Assembly: GCA_050946255.1 (NCBI GenBank)
Contig: JBMNUL010000118.1
Coordinates: forward strand, 1 to 8,100
Direction: 5' to 3'
DNA length: 8,100 bases
DNA from: JBMNUL01 sp050946255
Lineage (GTDB): Bacteria; Actinomycetota; Coriobacteriia; Coriobacteriales; CADBOM01
Shown piece after piece: positions 1 to 5,728 of the stretch; the stretch's first letter is position 1; each line of letters starts with the position of its first letter. A model generated the notes under the pieces. It had not been told where the DNA came from and ran no database searches. It saw only the letters and a list, made by a program, of their open reading frames with translations. The position numbers and the translations under genes are program-made.

Positions 1-381
1 GGAACTCGCAAGGAGAAGCTGGGCAATGGGGTCACCGTCTTGTCTGCCATGACCTCTTGGGCGCTCGAAGGTGGAATAGTCACCGGGGATTCCATGAGGA
101 GCAGGGGATATGGAACTGGCCCGCGCTCCAATTTCGCGATATTCAGGATGGACTCCAGAGACAAGACCATGCTCGGCGTCATGATAGCGATGATAGTGGT
201 GGTGATAGCCGCGGCAGTTCATGGCTGCATGTATGTCACCTACACTCCGACATTCGCCATTGCGCCGGTAGATTGGGTTGCATTTTTGGGAATAACGGCA
301 TACTCGGTTCTGCTGGCAATTCCGTCTGCAGTACACATTTGGGAGGAAGCCAGATGGCGCATTTCCAGATCGAGGATCTAA
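1..381 (+). CDS. ecfT: EcfT transmembrane subunit of an ECF transporter (5'-truncated by window edge)
   Basis: This is the C-terminal 126 residues of an energy-coupling factor T subunit, the membrane scaffold that couples the ATPases to the substrate-binding S component. The frame is open from base 1 to TAA at 379-381. The visible part has the cytoplasmic coupling motif SMRSRGYG (bases 91-114), matching the Arg-rich 'ARG'-type motif by which EcfT contacts the ATPases. A segment F-x-I-F-R-M-D-S-R-D-K follows, then two hydrophobic helices (about residues 58-82 and 91-113). It aligns by eye with the complete EcfT at 3101-3967: coupling motif, then FRxDxRD, then two helices, then a short basic tail. 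The two are therefore paralogues. The start lies upstream. The last 28 nt overlap the ATPase gene, which suggests translational coupling. The family assignment is firm; the substrate cannot be read from this fragment. Confidence 0.87.
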   Translation, partial: GTRKEKLGNGVTVLSAMTSWALEGGIVTGDSMRSRGYGTGPRSNFAIFRMDSRDKTMLGVMIAMIVVVIAAAVHGCMYVTYTPTFAIAPVDWVAFLGITAYSVLLAIPSAVHIWEEARWRISRSRI

Positions 382-2027
382 CATTCAAGTATCCCAATGC
401 CACGAAGTTCGCCTTGGATGGGGTGAACCTTTCCGTGGAGCCTGGGGAATATATCACGATTTGCGGCAAGAGCGGTTGCGGCAAGACGACGCTCATGCGG
501 CATCTCAAGACCGTGCTCACTCCGCATGGAGAGCGTTCGGGGAATATTCTGTTCAATGGAGTTCCCCTTGGGGAAGTGGACGAGCGCACGCAGAGCTCTC
601 AGATTGGCTTTGTGATGCAAAACCCCGACAATCAGATCGTCACCGACAAGGTCTGGCACGAACTGGCCTTTGGGCTGGAGAGCCTGGGCTGCGACCAGAG
701 GATCATGCGCACCCGCGTGGCGGAGATGGCCAGCTACTTCGGAATTCAAACATGGTTTCACAAGAACGTTTCGGAGCTTTCCGGAGGTCAGAAACAGCTG
801 CTCAACCTCGCATCTATCATGGCCATGCAGCCATCTGCGATCATCCTCGATGAACCAACCAGCCAGCTCGACCCCATCGCGGCAACGAATTTCCTCAACA
901 CCGTGCGGAAGATCAATTTGGAACTGGGTACCACGATCATCATCTCCGAGCACAGGCTGGAGGAGGTGTTCCCCGTTGCAGACCGCGTGGTGGTCCTCGA
1001 GGATGGCAAGGTGATTGCCGACGACTCTCCCCGAAACATCGGGGACCGTCTGAAGGAAACCAACAACGACATGTTCGCCGCGCTTCCATCTCCGATGCAG
1101 ATCTACTACGGAGTGGGGAGCACGAAAGATTGTCCGCTCACCGTGCGCGAGGGCCGCAACTGGCTCTCCGAGGAATTCGCTGACCACGACCTCAAAGTGT
1201 CGAGCCTTCCGGAAAGTGGAGAGCTCCCCGAGGTCGATGACCCGGCAGTGGAGCTGTTCGAAACCTGGTTCCGGTATGAAAAGGATTCCCCCGATGTGTT
1301 GAAGGGCACGTCGTTCCAGGTCCAGCGTGGCACCTTCTTTGCCATCGTCGGCGGCAACGGCACCGGAAAGTCAACGACACTTCGCACGATCTGCGGTCTC
1401 AACAAGCCGTACCGTGGCAAAGTGCTGATCAACGGTCGCGAGATCGGGAAGTACAAACCGAGCGAGCTGTTCGACGGGCTTCTGGGGATGCTTCCCCAAG
1501 ACCCGCAGAGCTTGTTCGTCAAGAAGACGGTACGCGAGGACCTCATGGAAATGCTCGACGATTCCGAGGGGACCGAGGAGGAGAAGCTCGCGACTGTCAT
1601 GGCGGTTGCGAGGCTCTGCGAGGTGGACGGGTATCTCGACTCGCATCCATTTGACCTTTCTGGAGGAGAGCAGCAGCGCACGGCACTCGCCAAGGTCCTG
1701 TTGTGCGACCCCAAGATCCTCCTTCTCGATGAGCCGACAAAGGGAATCGACAATTTCTTCAAGATAAAGCTGGCGAAGATCCTCGACACGTTGAAGTCGC
1801 AGGGCGTGACGATAATCATGGTCTCGCACGACGTGGAGTTCTGCGCTCGCTATGCCGACAGCGTCTCGATGTTCTTCGACGGGGGAGTGGTGACCACCAA
1901 CACACCCTCCAGGTTCTTCTCGCAGAACAGCTTCTACACGACTGCCGCCAACAGGATGAGCCGCCATTTGTTCGACAACGCCATTACCAATGAGGACGTG
2001 ATAGAGCTTTGCCAGATGAACCGCTGA
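354..2027 (+). CDS. Fused double ATPase (EcfA-EcfA) of an ECF transporter
   Basis: A 557-residue cytoplasmic protein with two ABC nucleotide-binding domains in one chain, supplying ATP-driven force to the EcfT/S membrane part. Domain 1 (about 1-225): Walker A GKSGCGKT (38-45), Q-loop Gln89, signature LSGGQ (142-146), Walker B IILDE (163-167) and switch His200. Domain 2 (about 298-525): Walker A GGNGTGKS (333-340), Q-loop Gln382, signature LSGGE (435-439), Walker B ILLLDE (455-460) and His492. All catalytic motifs are intact in both halves, so neither site looks degenerate. Most ECF systems use separate EcfA1 and EcfA2; fusions are a known variant. The start is ATG 354, with GGAGG at 342-346 and a 7-nt spacer. 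The frame stays open 99 codons further upstream, but that part only shadows ecfT. It sits between two EcfT genes and is the only ATPase visible for them. The substrate is unknown. Confidence 0.95.
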   Translation: MAHFQIEDLTFKYPNATKFALDGVNLSVEPGEYITICGKSGCGKTTLMRHLKTVLTPHGERSGNILFNGVPLGEVDERTQSSQIGFVMQNPDNQIVTDKVWHELAFGLESLGCDQRIMRTRVAEMASYFGIQTWFHKNVSELSGGQKQLLNLASIMAMQPSAIILDEPTSQLDPIAATNFLNTVRKINLELGTTIIISEHRLEEVFPVADRVVVLEDGKVIADDSPRNIGDRLKETNNDMFAALPSPMQIYYGVGSTKDCPLTVREGRNWLSEEFADHDLKVSSLPESGELPEVDDPAVELFETWFRYEKDSPDVLKGTSFQVQRGTFFAIVGGNGTGKSTTLRTICGLNKPYRGKVLINGREIGKYKPSELFDGLLGMLPQDPQSLFVKKTVREDLMEMLDDSEGTEEEKLATVMAVARLCEVDGYLDSHPFDLSGGEQQRTALAKVLLCDPKILLLDEPTKGIDNFFKIKLAKILDTLKSQGVTIIMVSHDVEFCARYADSVSMFFDGGVVTTNTPSRFFSQNSFYTTAANRMSRHLFDNAITNEDVIELCQMNR

Positions 2028-3097
2028 AAAAGAATGGCAGGAGGCACAAGGGCAAGTCTTCGGGCGAGGAGAAGTCCAAAGGGGCTCTCGGAGCTCTGGG
2101 GCTGTCTGTTGGGGAGTCCTCCGAGAACAAGGCCGGCCAGGTAGATGAAATCGAGACTGCCGCCCAGATGGAGCATGACCGTCGGGCCGAGCAGGTCGTC
2201 GCCGCCGACGCGGTGGTGGCAGAGGCGGAGTCTGCCGAGTCTGAGGAGGAGTCTGCAAAGTCTGAGGCCACGGCAGCGTCAACGTCTGCCGAACCCGAGG
2301 CAGCGTCTGCCCAGCCAGAGGCAGAATCAGCCTCCAAGAGCGTTGCAGCATCCGCTGAACCAGCCGCATCGAAAAAACCCGAGAAGCCGAAGCGCAAGAA
2401 GTTCACAAAGCGTACGGTGGTCTCGATTTTCATAATCGTGATTGCGATCCCTGTCACGATTGCCCTGGGCCTCATGTTCGGAGACCGCAACTACTACATC
2501 ACGAGCGTGCTGATAATCATCTACACCCTGATACCGTTCTTCCTGGTTTTCGAACACCGCAAGCCGCAGGCCCGAGAACTCGTGATTATTGCGGTTATGA
2601 CTGCAATAGCGGTGGTCTCGAGGGTCATCTTCATCTGGTTCCCTGGATTCTCCCCGCTGATAGGAATCGTGATCATCACCGGCATGTCGTTGGGTGCCGA
2701 ATCGGGCTTTCTCACGGGAGCCCTCGCCGCCTTCGTCTCCAATTTCATCTTCGGGCAAGGTCCCTGGACGCCATGGCAGATGTTCGCCTACGGCATAGGC
2801 GGATTCATTGCGGGGCTCCTCTATCGCAAGGGAATCCTCTCCAAGAAGAGGCTGCCGCTTTGCATCTATGGTGGCGTGATCGTGATGTGCTTCATCGGTC
2901 CTCTTCTCGATACCTGCACGTTGTTCATGGCCCAGAGCGTAATTACCTGGGAAGCGGCGGCGACAATTTACCTGGCAGGCATTCCATACAACGCAATCCA
3001 TGCCACTGCAGTCGTGTTGACTCTCGCGTTTGCAGCCAACCCGCTGTTCGAGAAGCTCGACCGCGTCAAGACCAAGTACGGAATGATGGAGGATTAG
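2009..3097 (+). CDS. ECF transporter S component with long acidic N-terminal extension
   Basis: A 362-residue predicted membrane protein, the likely substrate-binding S component of the surrounding ECF transporter. Residues 134-345 form about six or seven hydrophobic segments (near 136-157, 163-182, 190-209, 214-246, 257-273, 284-306, 316-343). The signature GQGPWTPWQM at 249-258 is one I associate with a subset of vitamin-type S components. Residues 1-133 are hydrophilic: a basic start, an Ala/Glu/Ser low-complexity stretch (about 64-122), then a Lys/Arg-rich KKPEKPKRKK segment just before the membrane. Typical S components are about 180-230 residues, so this extension is extra. An in-frame stop at 1991 leaves TTG 2009 as the first possible start. 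It overlaps the ATPase gene by 19 nt and has only a weak Shine-Dalgarno (GAGG, 13 nt away). The first in-frame ATG (2168) has none. An AGGAGG at 2039-2044 has no usable start after it. The neighbouring B12 riboswitch makes a corrinoid substrate (CbrT-like role) plausible but unproven. Confidence 0.85.
   Translation: MPDEPLKKNGRRHKGKSSGEEKSKGALGALGLSVGESSENKAGQVDEIETAAQMEHDRRAEQVVAADAVVAEAESAESEEESAKSEATAASTSAEPEAASAQPEAESASKSVAASAEPAASKKPEKPKRKKFTKRTVVSIFIIVIAIPVTIALGLMFGDRNYYITSVLIIIYTLIPFFLVFEHRKPQARELVIIAVMTAIAVVSRVIFIWFPGFSPLIGIVIITGMSLGAESGFLTGALAAFVSNFIFGQGPWTPWQMFAYGIGGFIAGLLYRKGILSKKRLPLCIYGGVIVMCFIGPLLDTCTLFMAQSVITWEAAATIYLAGIPYNAIHATAVVLTLAFAANPLFEKLDRVKTKYGMMED
3088..3092 (+). promoter_or_regulatory. 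Ribosome binding site fixing a TTG start
   Basis: GGAGG lies within the last codons of the S-component gene, 8 nt before TTG 3101. It supports TTG as the real start of the second ecfT, which begins 3 nt after the preceding stop codon. Confidence 0.75.
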
Positions 3098-3100
3098 GAC

Positions 3101-3967
3101 TTGAAGTTCGATTCTTGCCATCCCGCAATCAACTTCATCTTCTTCGTCGCGGCAATTGCAATGACGATTGCCTTCAACCATCCTGTGTTCCTGGCAATCT
3201 CCTACATTTCGGCATTTGCCTATTCGGTCAAGCTCAACGGAAAGCGCGCTGTCATCTTCAACCTCTGCCTCGTCGTCTTTATAGCCGTTTGGACGTGGCT
3301 GTTCTCCACCTTCAACCACTTCGGAGTGACTGACATCGGGAAGACCGTTGCCGGAAACCACATGACGCTGGAGGCTCTGGTCTACGGATTCGTGGTGGGG
3401 GTAATCGTGGCCACGGTGATCATGTGGTTCTCCTGCGTTTTCGCAGTGATATCTTCCGACAAGGTCATCTATCTCTTTAGGAGGGTGTCTCCAAAGCTCT
3501 CGCTCTTCATCTCGATGCTGCTCCGCATGATTCCGAGGATCAAGACCCAGTACAGGAAGATCGACGCGGCTCAGCAGTGCATTGGCCGTGGAAGCGGACA
3601 GGGCGGCATTGCCAGAAGGCTGCGCCAATGGGCATCGAGGGTCTCGATAACGGTAACGTGGCTCAACGACAGCCAAATCGAGACGTCTGACTCCATGCGG
3701 AGCAGGGGATACACTCTGAAAGGCCGCACCGCCTTCTCAATCTACAGGTTCGACAACAGGGACCGCTCGCTTGTCATCTTCATGTTCCTCTGCCTGTCGC
3801 TCATGCTCATGGCGATACTCCTAGATCAGACCTACATCATCTACAGCCCGCAGATAATCCTGAACCACATAACTGCGGTGAGCGTCATCTTCTACATTGC
3901 ATACGCGGCTTTCTGCAACTTGCCCCTTGCCATGGAAGTGTGGGCTTCGGTTAGATTCGGCAAATGA
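3101..3967 (+). CDS. ecfT: EcfT transmembrane subunit of an ECF transporter (complete)
   Basis: A 288-residue integral membrane protein of the EcfT family, which links the EcfA ATPases to the S component. Hydrophobic segments lie near residues 9-42, 50-72, 92-118, 222-241 and 254-275. The cytoplasmic coupling region (about 120-205) contains the helix RMIPRIKTQYRKIDAAQ (142-158) and the motif SMRSRGYT (198-205), whose arginines are expected to seat in the ATPase grooves. An FRFDNRD-type sequence after the motif also occurs in the partial EcfT at 1-381, so the two are paralogues. The start is TTG 3101, with GGAGG 8 nt upstream and 3 nt after the S-component stop. This spacing pairs it with that S component. 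No ATPase gene follows it, so it probably uses the double ATPase at 354-2027. The gene ends the transporter operon; I see no convincing terminator after it. Confidence 0.92.
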   Translation: MKFDSCHPAINFIFFVAAIAMTIAFNHPVFLAISYISAFAYSVKLNGKRAVIFNLCLVVFIAVWTWLFSTFNHFGVTDIGKTVAGNHMTLEALVYGFVVGVIVATVIMWFSCVFAVISSDKVIYLFRRVSPKLSLFISMLLRMIPRIKTQYRKIDAAQQCIGRGSGQGGIARRLRQWASRVSITVTWLNDSQIETSDSMRSRGYTLKGRTAFSIYRFDNRDRSLVIFMFLCLSLMLMAILLDQTYIIYSPQIILNHITAVSVIFYIAYAAFCNLPLAMEVWASVRFGK

Positions 3968-4050
3968 CCCCCGAAAATACCCTTCATGTTTTCGAAGTCT
4001 GCACAAATTTGCCAATTTTTGTCTACAACACCGGATGTTTCAGGTTTGTC

Positions 4051-4059
4051 TGGTATTAT
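4051..4059 (+). promoter_or_regulatory. Putative promoter for the riboswitch-led operon
   Basis: TGG followed by TATTAT (4054-4059) looks like an extended -10 element, with no good -35 box at the usual distance (4031-4036 is CCGGAT). An alternative is TTGTCT (4046-4051), 17 nt, then TTGAAT (4069-4074). Either would start transcription just before the riboswitch at about 4066-4081. The region 3968-4080 is more AT-rich than its surroundings, as expected for a promoter. Only position and partial consensus support this. Confidence 0.42.
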
Positions 4060-4083
4060 CTGGTCTAGTTGAATATGCAAGAA

Positions 4084-4262
4084 ACGGGCGCCTTTAATCC
4101 CGCGAGACGGGAGATAAGGGGAACTGGGTTGGAGACCCAGACGGTGCCGCCGCTGTAAGCGCTGAGTGCACGGCCGGGGATGTCCCGCCACTGGGAAACT
4201 GGGAAGGTGGGTCGTGCGCGCGCGGAGAATTCCGCATAGGTGCTGAGTCAGAATATCCGAAG
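4084..4262 (+). ncRNA. Cobalamin (vitamin B12) riboswitch
   Basis: A leader RNA element that binds a cobalamin cofactor and normally lowers expression of the downstream genes. Recognisable parts in the right order are: a TTTAATCCCG/CGGGAGATAA hairpin (4093-4116) followed by GGGGAA (4118-4123); the stem CTGGGT/ACCCAG (4124-4129 with 4135-4140); the CCGCCGCTGTAAG core (4147-4159), equivalent to the conserved CCCGCnACUGU stretch; CCACTGG...GGGAAGGTGG (4188-4210), matching the conserved CACUG...GGGAAG segment; a GCGGA/TCCGC hairpin (4222-4226 with 4231-4235); and AGTCAGAATATCC (4246-4258), the variant of the AGUCAGGAnACC box. The exact ends and the P1 closing helix are uncertain, and the cofactor form it prefers cannot be told by eye. 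The aptamer ends about 140 nt before the first start codon, with a terminator between. Confidence 0.92.
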
Positions 4263-4304
4263 ACGTCCACTCCCACGTTGCATGGGGTTTCCCTGAACAC
4301 GGCA

Positions 4305-4349
4305 GCAGCGATTGCGCCTTTTTTCGGCGCGACCGCTGCTTTTCTTTTT
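4305..4349 (+). terminator. Intrinsic terminator, expression platform of the cobalamin riboswitch
   Basis: A 14-bp hairpin: the arm GCAGCGATTGCGCC (4305-4318) pairs with GGCGCGACCGCTGC (4326-4339) across a T-rich 7-nt loop, with one A-C mismatch and one T-G wobble. TTTTCTTTTT follows directly. It lies between the riboswitch aptamer and the first gene, the usual place for a cobalamin-controlled attenuator. With ligand bound, termination here would switch off both downstream genes. I did not identify the competing antiterminator pairing. Confidence 0.87.
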
Positions 4350-4390
4350 GGGGCGAATTTCTGACGGGGCAAATTTCAGGCAATGTATGC

Positions 4391-4397
4391 GAGGGGG
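4391..4397 (+). promoter_or_regulatory. Ribosome binding site used to choose the TTG start at 4402
   Basis: GAGGGGG precedes TTG 4402; the GAGG core has a 7-nt spacer. The in-frame ATG 4387 has only CAGG 6 nt upstream. Both starts are possible and differ by five residues. Confidence 0.5.
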
Positions 4398-4401
4398 AAA
4401 A

Positions 4402-5625
4402 TTGGCAACTGAAAGTGCAAAGAAGAGAAAGACATTGAACATCGTGATGGTGGTCATCATCGTTGTGATCGCTGCCATCGCGGTGATATTGGTTGGAAAC
4501 CTGCAAGGGTGGTTCAGCGATGCCCAAGCCGCCACCATGCTCACGGCTGACAAGACCGGTTACGTCAACGTGGAGCGGTCTGGCGTTTCCTACACCCTTG
4601 AAAACGACACCGAGCTGCAATCCGATGATGTGGTGGAGACATTGTCTGCCTCGTCTATCTCGGTCAAGTTCAAGGAAAACGGCAATTTGGGCATCGGTGC
4701 AAACACGACAATCTCCCTCAGCGAGGAGGATGGAGTGCCAAATGCCGCGACTTTGAATACCGGAGAGGTATTTGTCGACGTCACATCCAGTTATTCGGTG
4801 ACGGTTGGTGATGTAACCGCCCAAACCGACGATGCTGTCTTCGTTGCCGACTTGAACGGGTCCACAACTCAGGTCGGTGTTCTTGCCGGAACTGTTACCG
4901 TGGGCGACGAGCAGGTCGACGCTGGAAAGACTCTCCTAATAGTCACCGACGAGAATGGCAACAAGAACACCTCCCAGAGCGATTTGGAGGCCGAGTCTCT
5001 CAACGACTACATAATCGGCAAGGTGCAGGCAATAGCGTCTTCGCGTGGGACCTGCTTCAGCTCGGATGAGCTTCAGACGGTGCTCGCCGATCGAGAGGCA
5101 ACGAAGGAAGCCGCTCAGTCTGCTAGTGCAAATGGTGAGGTCATTGCAGATACCGACAGCGATAGCAGCTCCAGTGGCTCAAGCTCGAGTGGGAGCACCG
5201 ATGGCACAAGCAGCTCCAGCGGATCTAGCAGCTCGAGTGGGAGCAGCTCCTCCGATGTGCTCACCTGCACTATTACCATCACATGCCACACGATTGAGGA
5301 CAGCGGCGATTCGCGCGTGCCAACAAACGGCGTGATTCTCTCAACGACCACGGTCCAGTTCACCGATGGCGAGAGCGTCTACGATGTGCTGCGCCGCACC
5401 TGCGATGCAACGGGAATCCAATTCGAGGCCTCTTGGCAGCCACTTTACAACAGCTACTACGTCGAGGGTATCGCCAATCTCTACGAGTTCGACTTTGGCG
5501 ATGGCTCTGGCTGGGTATACAAGGTAAACGGGTGGGCCCCCAACTACGGGGTATCCGAGTACACGGTGCAGGACGGAGATGCAATAGAGTTCTGCTACAC
5601 CGTAGACTTTGGCAACGACGTCTAG
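4402..5625 (+). CDS. Membrane-anchored FecR-like / DUF4430 (transcobalamin-like) protein
   Basis: A 407-residue protein, first gene behind the cobalamin riboswitch. A short Lys/Arg-rich N-terminus precedes one transmembrane helix (about 11-32), giving an N-in, C-out anchored protein with no obvious cleavage site. Residues ~52-180 resemble a FecR domain: a beta-rich pattern with LQSDDVVETLSASSISVKF, then a GEVFVDV strand, then GVLAGTVTV and a final DAGKTLLI. A Ser/Gly linker (about 250-284) leads to a DUF4430 domain (287-402) with VYDVLRRTC (327-334), YYVEGIANLYEFDFGDGSGW (352-371), KVNGWAPNYG (374-383) and DGDAIEFCYT (391-400). This family is related to the C-terminal beta domain of transcobalamin/intrinsic factor. 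Cysteines 289, 295, 334 and 398 sit in that domain. The alternative start is ATG 4387 (412 residues); the open frame further upstream runs through the terminator and is not coding. The gene ends in a double TAG. A corrinoid-binding role is likely but inferred; a FecR-type signalling role has no visible partner here. Confidence 0.86.
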   Translation: MATESAKKRKTLNIVMVVIIVVIAAIAVILVGNLQGWFSDAQAATMLTADKTGYVNVERSGVSYTLENDTELQSDDVVETLSASSISVKFKENGNLGIGANTTISLSEEDGVPNAATLNTGEVFVDVTSSYSVTVGDVTAQTDDAVFVADLNGSTTQVGVLAGTVTVGDEQVDAGKTLLIVTDENGNKNTSQSDLEAESLNDYIIGKVQAIASSRGTCFSSDELQTVLADREATKEAAQSASANGEVIADTDSDSSSSGSSSSGSTDGTSSSSGSSSSSGSSSSDVLTCTITITCHTIEDSGDSRVPTNGVILSTTTVQFTDGESVYDVLRRTCDATGIQFEASWQPLYNSYYVEGIANLYEFDFGDGSGWVYKVNGWAPNYGVSEYTVQDGDAIEFCYTVDFGNDV

Positions 5626-5717
5626 TAGAAGCTCCCTCGGGGTGGACTTGTGAGATTCGCTCCAATTGCGGTTTGCAGCCGTTTGGGAACGAATTGCCGG
5701 TTGGCTAGAACAAGAGA

Positions 5718-5726
5718 AAGGAAGGG
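5718..5726 (+). promoter_or_regulatory. Ribosome binding site of the repeat protein
   Basis: AAGGAAGGG lies just before ATG 5729, with AAGGAA ending 5 nt upstream. It fixes the start directly ahead of a signal peptide. The 103-nt gap from the previous stop shows no terminator hairpin with a T-tract, so the two genes are probably cotranscribed. Confidence 0.7.
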
Positions 5727-5728
5727 AA

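Noticed and set aside
57..353. Upstream extension of the double-ATPase frame
   Set aside because: This stretch encodes the end of EcfT in another frame and its ATPase-frame translation is not ABC-like. ATG 354 has a good ribosome binding site directly before an ABC N-terminus.
2039..2044. AGGAGG as the ribosome binding site of the S component
   Set aside because: No ATG, GTG or TTG in the S-component frame follows at a usable distance; the bases simply encode Arg-Arg.
1371..2369. Reverse-strand open frame of 332 codons opposite the second ATPase domain and S-component extension
   Set aside because: The translation is Pro/Arg/Leu low-complexity opposite the Ala/Glu/Ser tract, with no family resemblance. 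The opposite-strand ATPase motifs are intact.
2327..3676. Long reverse-strand open frame opposite the S component and second EcfT
   Set aside because: It spans two well-supported genes, its translation is His/Arg/Asp/Glu-rich with no recognisable domain, and it has no gene-like start context. It is a shadow of codon bias on the + strand.
3972..3994. CGAAAA/TTTTCG hairpin just after the second EcfT as a transcription terminator
   Set aside because: It is a 6-bp, AT-rich stem with an 11-nt loop and no following T-tract, too weak to call.
4312..4401. Upstream extension of the FecR/DUF4430 frame to the TTG at 4312
   Set aside because: It would start inside the terminator hairpin and has no ribosome binding site; TTG 4402 or ATG 4387 are better.
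5148..5260. Short near-repeats rich in AGC/TCC/GGC as a mobile or CRISPR-like repeat
   Set aside because: They are in frame and encode the Ser/Gly linker between the FecR-like and DUF4430 domains; there is no spacer structure and no inverted ends.
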